Part shown: in pieces, positions 62,620 to 64,000 of the stretch
How positions within the stretch are numbered: the first letter of the stretch is position 1
Layout: each line of letters begins with the position of its first letter
Source of the DNA: Solimonas marina
Lineage (GTDB): Bacteria; Pseudomonadota; Gammaproteobacteria; Nevskiales; Nevskiaceae
Reading direction: 5' to 3'
NCBI RefSeq assembly: GCF_012241385.1
Contig: NZ_JAAVXB010000006.1
Coordinates: 62,001 to 126,000 of the forward strand
DNA: 64,000 nt
Notes under the pieces: model-generated
Told to the model about the DNA's origin: nothing
Database searches by the model: none
The model's input: the letters and a program-made list of their open reading frames with translations, nothing else
Position numbers and translations under genes: made by a program

Positions 62620-64000
62620 TCAGGCCAGGGCCACCGGAATATTGCCGATCTTGCCGGCGATCTTCTGTTTCCACAGCTTCGGCCCGGTCTCGTGCACCGA
62701 TTCGCCGCCGGCGTCGACCGCCACGGTCACCGGCATGTCCTTGACGTCGAACTCGTAGATCGCTTCCATGCCGAGGTCCTCGAAGCCGACGACCTTCGAC
62801 GCCTTGATCGCCTTGGCGACCAGATAGGCCGAACCACCGACCGCCATCAGGTAGGCGCTCTTGTGCTTCTTGATCGCTTCGATCGCCGTCGGACCGCGCT
62901 CGGCCTTGCCGACCATCGCGATCAGACCGGTCTGCGCCAGCATCATATCGGTGAACTTGTCCATGCGCGTCGCCGTGGTCGGACCGGCCGGACCGACGAC
63001 CTCGTCGCCGACCGGATCGACCGGGCCGACGTAGTAGATCACGCGATTGGTGAAGTCCACCGGCAGTTTCTCGCCCTTGGCGAGCATGTCCTGAATGCGC
63101 TTGTGTGCGGCATCGCGGCCGGTCAGCATCTTGCCGTTGAGCAGCAGCGTCTGGCCCGGCTTCCAGCTGGCCACTTCTTCCTGGGTCAGCGTATCGAGGT
63201 TGACGCGCGTCGCGACCTCGGTGTTCGCCTCCCAGGTGACGTTCGGCCAGTCCTCAAGCGTCGGCACCGGCAGCTCGGCCGGGCCCGTGCCGTCGAGGTG
63301 GAAGTGCACATGACGGGTCGCCGCGCAGTTCGGGATCATCGCCACCGGCAGGTTGGCGGCATGCGTCGGATAGTCGAGGACCTTGACGTCGACCACCGTC
63401 GTCAGACCGCCGAGACCCTGGGCGCCGATGCCGAGCTGGTTGACCTTCTCGTAAAGCTCCAGGCGCAGTTCCTCGGCGCGGTTCTGCGCGCCGCGCGCCT
63501 TCAGGTCGTGAATGTCGACCGGCGCCATCAGCGATTCCTTGGCCAGCAGCATCGCTTTTTCCGGCGTGCCGCCGATGCCGATGCCAAGAATGCCCGGCGG
63601 ACACCAGCCGGCACCCATCGTCGGCAGCGTCTTCAGCACCCAGTCGACGATCGAGTCGGACGGATTGAGCATCACCATCTTCGACTTGGCTTCCGAACCG
63701 CCGCCCTTGGCGGCGCAGATCACTTCGAGGTGATGGCCCGGGACGATCTCGTAATGGATCACCGCCGGCGTGTTGTCCTTGGTGTTCTGGCGCTTGCCGG
63801 CCGGGTCGGCCAGCACCGAGGCGCGCAGCTTGTTGTTGGCGTCGTTGTAGGCGCGGCGCACGCCTTCGTTGACCATGTCGGTCACCGACATCGTCGAATC
63901 CCAGCGCACGTCCATGCCCACCTTCAGAAACACGGTGGCGATGCCGGTGTCCTGGCAGATCGGCCGATGCCCTTCGGCGCTCATGCGCGAATTGGTCAAA
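62620..64000 (-). CDS. class I fumarate hydratase, 5' end off the window
   Basis: The frame is open to the right edge, giving 460 residues; the true start lies outside (the TTG near 63999 is internal). The three [4Fe-4S] cysteines are in ICQDTG, GAGWCPPG and IPNCAATRH. IGGTPEKAMLLAKES and GPAGPTTATRMDKF are also class I features. It converts fumarate to malate in the TCA cycle and is oxygen-sensitive. dsbB follows 22 bp downstream. Confidence 0.96.
   Translation of the reverse strand, partial: LTNSRMSAEGHRPICQDTGIATVFLKVGMDVRWDSTMSVTDMVNEGVRRAYNDANNKLRASVLADPAGKRQNTKDNTPAVIHYEIVPGHHLEVICAAKGGGSEAKSKMVMLNPSDSIVDWVLKTLPTMGAGWCPPGILGIGIGGTPEKAMLLAKESLMAPVDIHDLKARGAQNRAEELRLELYEKVNQLGIGAQGLGGLTTVVDVKVLDYPTHAANLPVAMIPNCAATRHVHFHLDGTGPAELPVPTLEDWPNVTWEANTEVATRVNLDTLTQEEVASWKPGQTLLLNGKMLTGRDAAHKRIQDMLAKGEKLPVDFTNRVIYYVGPVDPVGDEVVGPAGPTTATRMDKFTDMMLAQTGLIAMVGKAERGPTAIEAIKKHKSAYLMAVGGSAYLVAKAIKASKVVGFEDLGMEAIYEFDVKDMPVTVAVDAGGESVHETGPKLWKQKIAGKIGNIPVALA

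Overview
The window looks like a chromosomal segment of a GC-rich gammaproteobacterium. The clearest evidence is the order uvrY(gacA)-uvrC-pgsA-tRNA-Gly-tRNA-Cys ... tRNA-Leu(TAA), which matches the uvrY-uvrC-pgsA-glyW-cysT-leuZ block of Enterobacteria. The large TonB-dependent receptors and the high GC content would suit a Xanthomonadales/Nevskiales-like organism, but that is inference.

Left part (1-11 kb): a truncated BNR/sialidase-fold membrane-anchored protein, a TonB-dependent receptor, and an HxlR regulator divergent from an extended SDR. Then come a membrane metallophosphoesterase and a Crp/Fnr regulator, carboxylesterase and second TonB receptor cluster. Next (11-29 kb) is an almost complete urea regulon. 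An outer-membrane porin and the urea ABC transporter urtABCDE lie on the minus strand; ureDABCEFG and hupE/ureJ lie on the plus strand. They are followed by a 1149-residue fusion of an NCS1-type permease, histidine kinase and receiver, and by its LuxR-type response regulator. The urtB-urtC gap holds a 215-bp tandem repeat whose units carry relics of the urtC 5' end.

Middle (29-38.5 kb): an SDR behind a perfect 14-bp palindrome, then the complete Nit1C-type nitrilase cluster on the minus strand (MSMEG_0572-like, nitrilase, radical SAM, GNAT, AIR-synthase-like, MSMEG_0570-like, flavoprotein). It is divergent from a MocR-type regulator, and the spacer is full of GATCAAT/TGATC repeats. Two ~105-117 bp duplicated mini-ORFs are stitched into this operon by ATGA overlaps, one of them together with an extra NTF2-like gene.

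38.5-52 kb: tRNA-Leu(TAA), an aldo/keto reductase, and a ~12-kb element inserted at the 3' end of tRNA-Cys. The element has the layout of a P4-like phage satellite: integrase, RadC, unknown low-GC cargo, AlpA, two tiny ORFs, TOPRIM/DUF927 primase-helicase, and a 244-bp array of 9-bp iterons. It also carries a lone tail tape-measure gene, a lipid-anchored or membrane DUF2939 protein, a secreted metallopeptidase and a solitary HsdR-N nuclease. No capsid, terminase or other tail genes are present. This is the most unusual system in the window.

Right part (52-64 kb): housekeeping genes on the minus strand: tRNA-Gly, pgsA, uvrC, an SH3 lipoprotein, uvrY, isocitrate lyase, a MATE exporter, a TTGGD-repeat lipoprotein esterase, rraA, dsbB and the 3' part of a class I fumarase.
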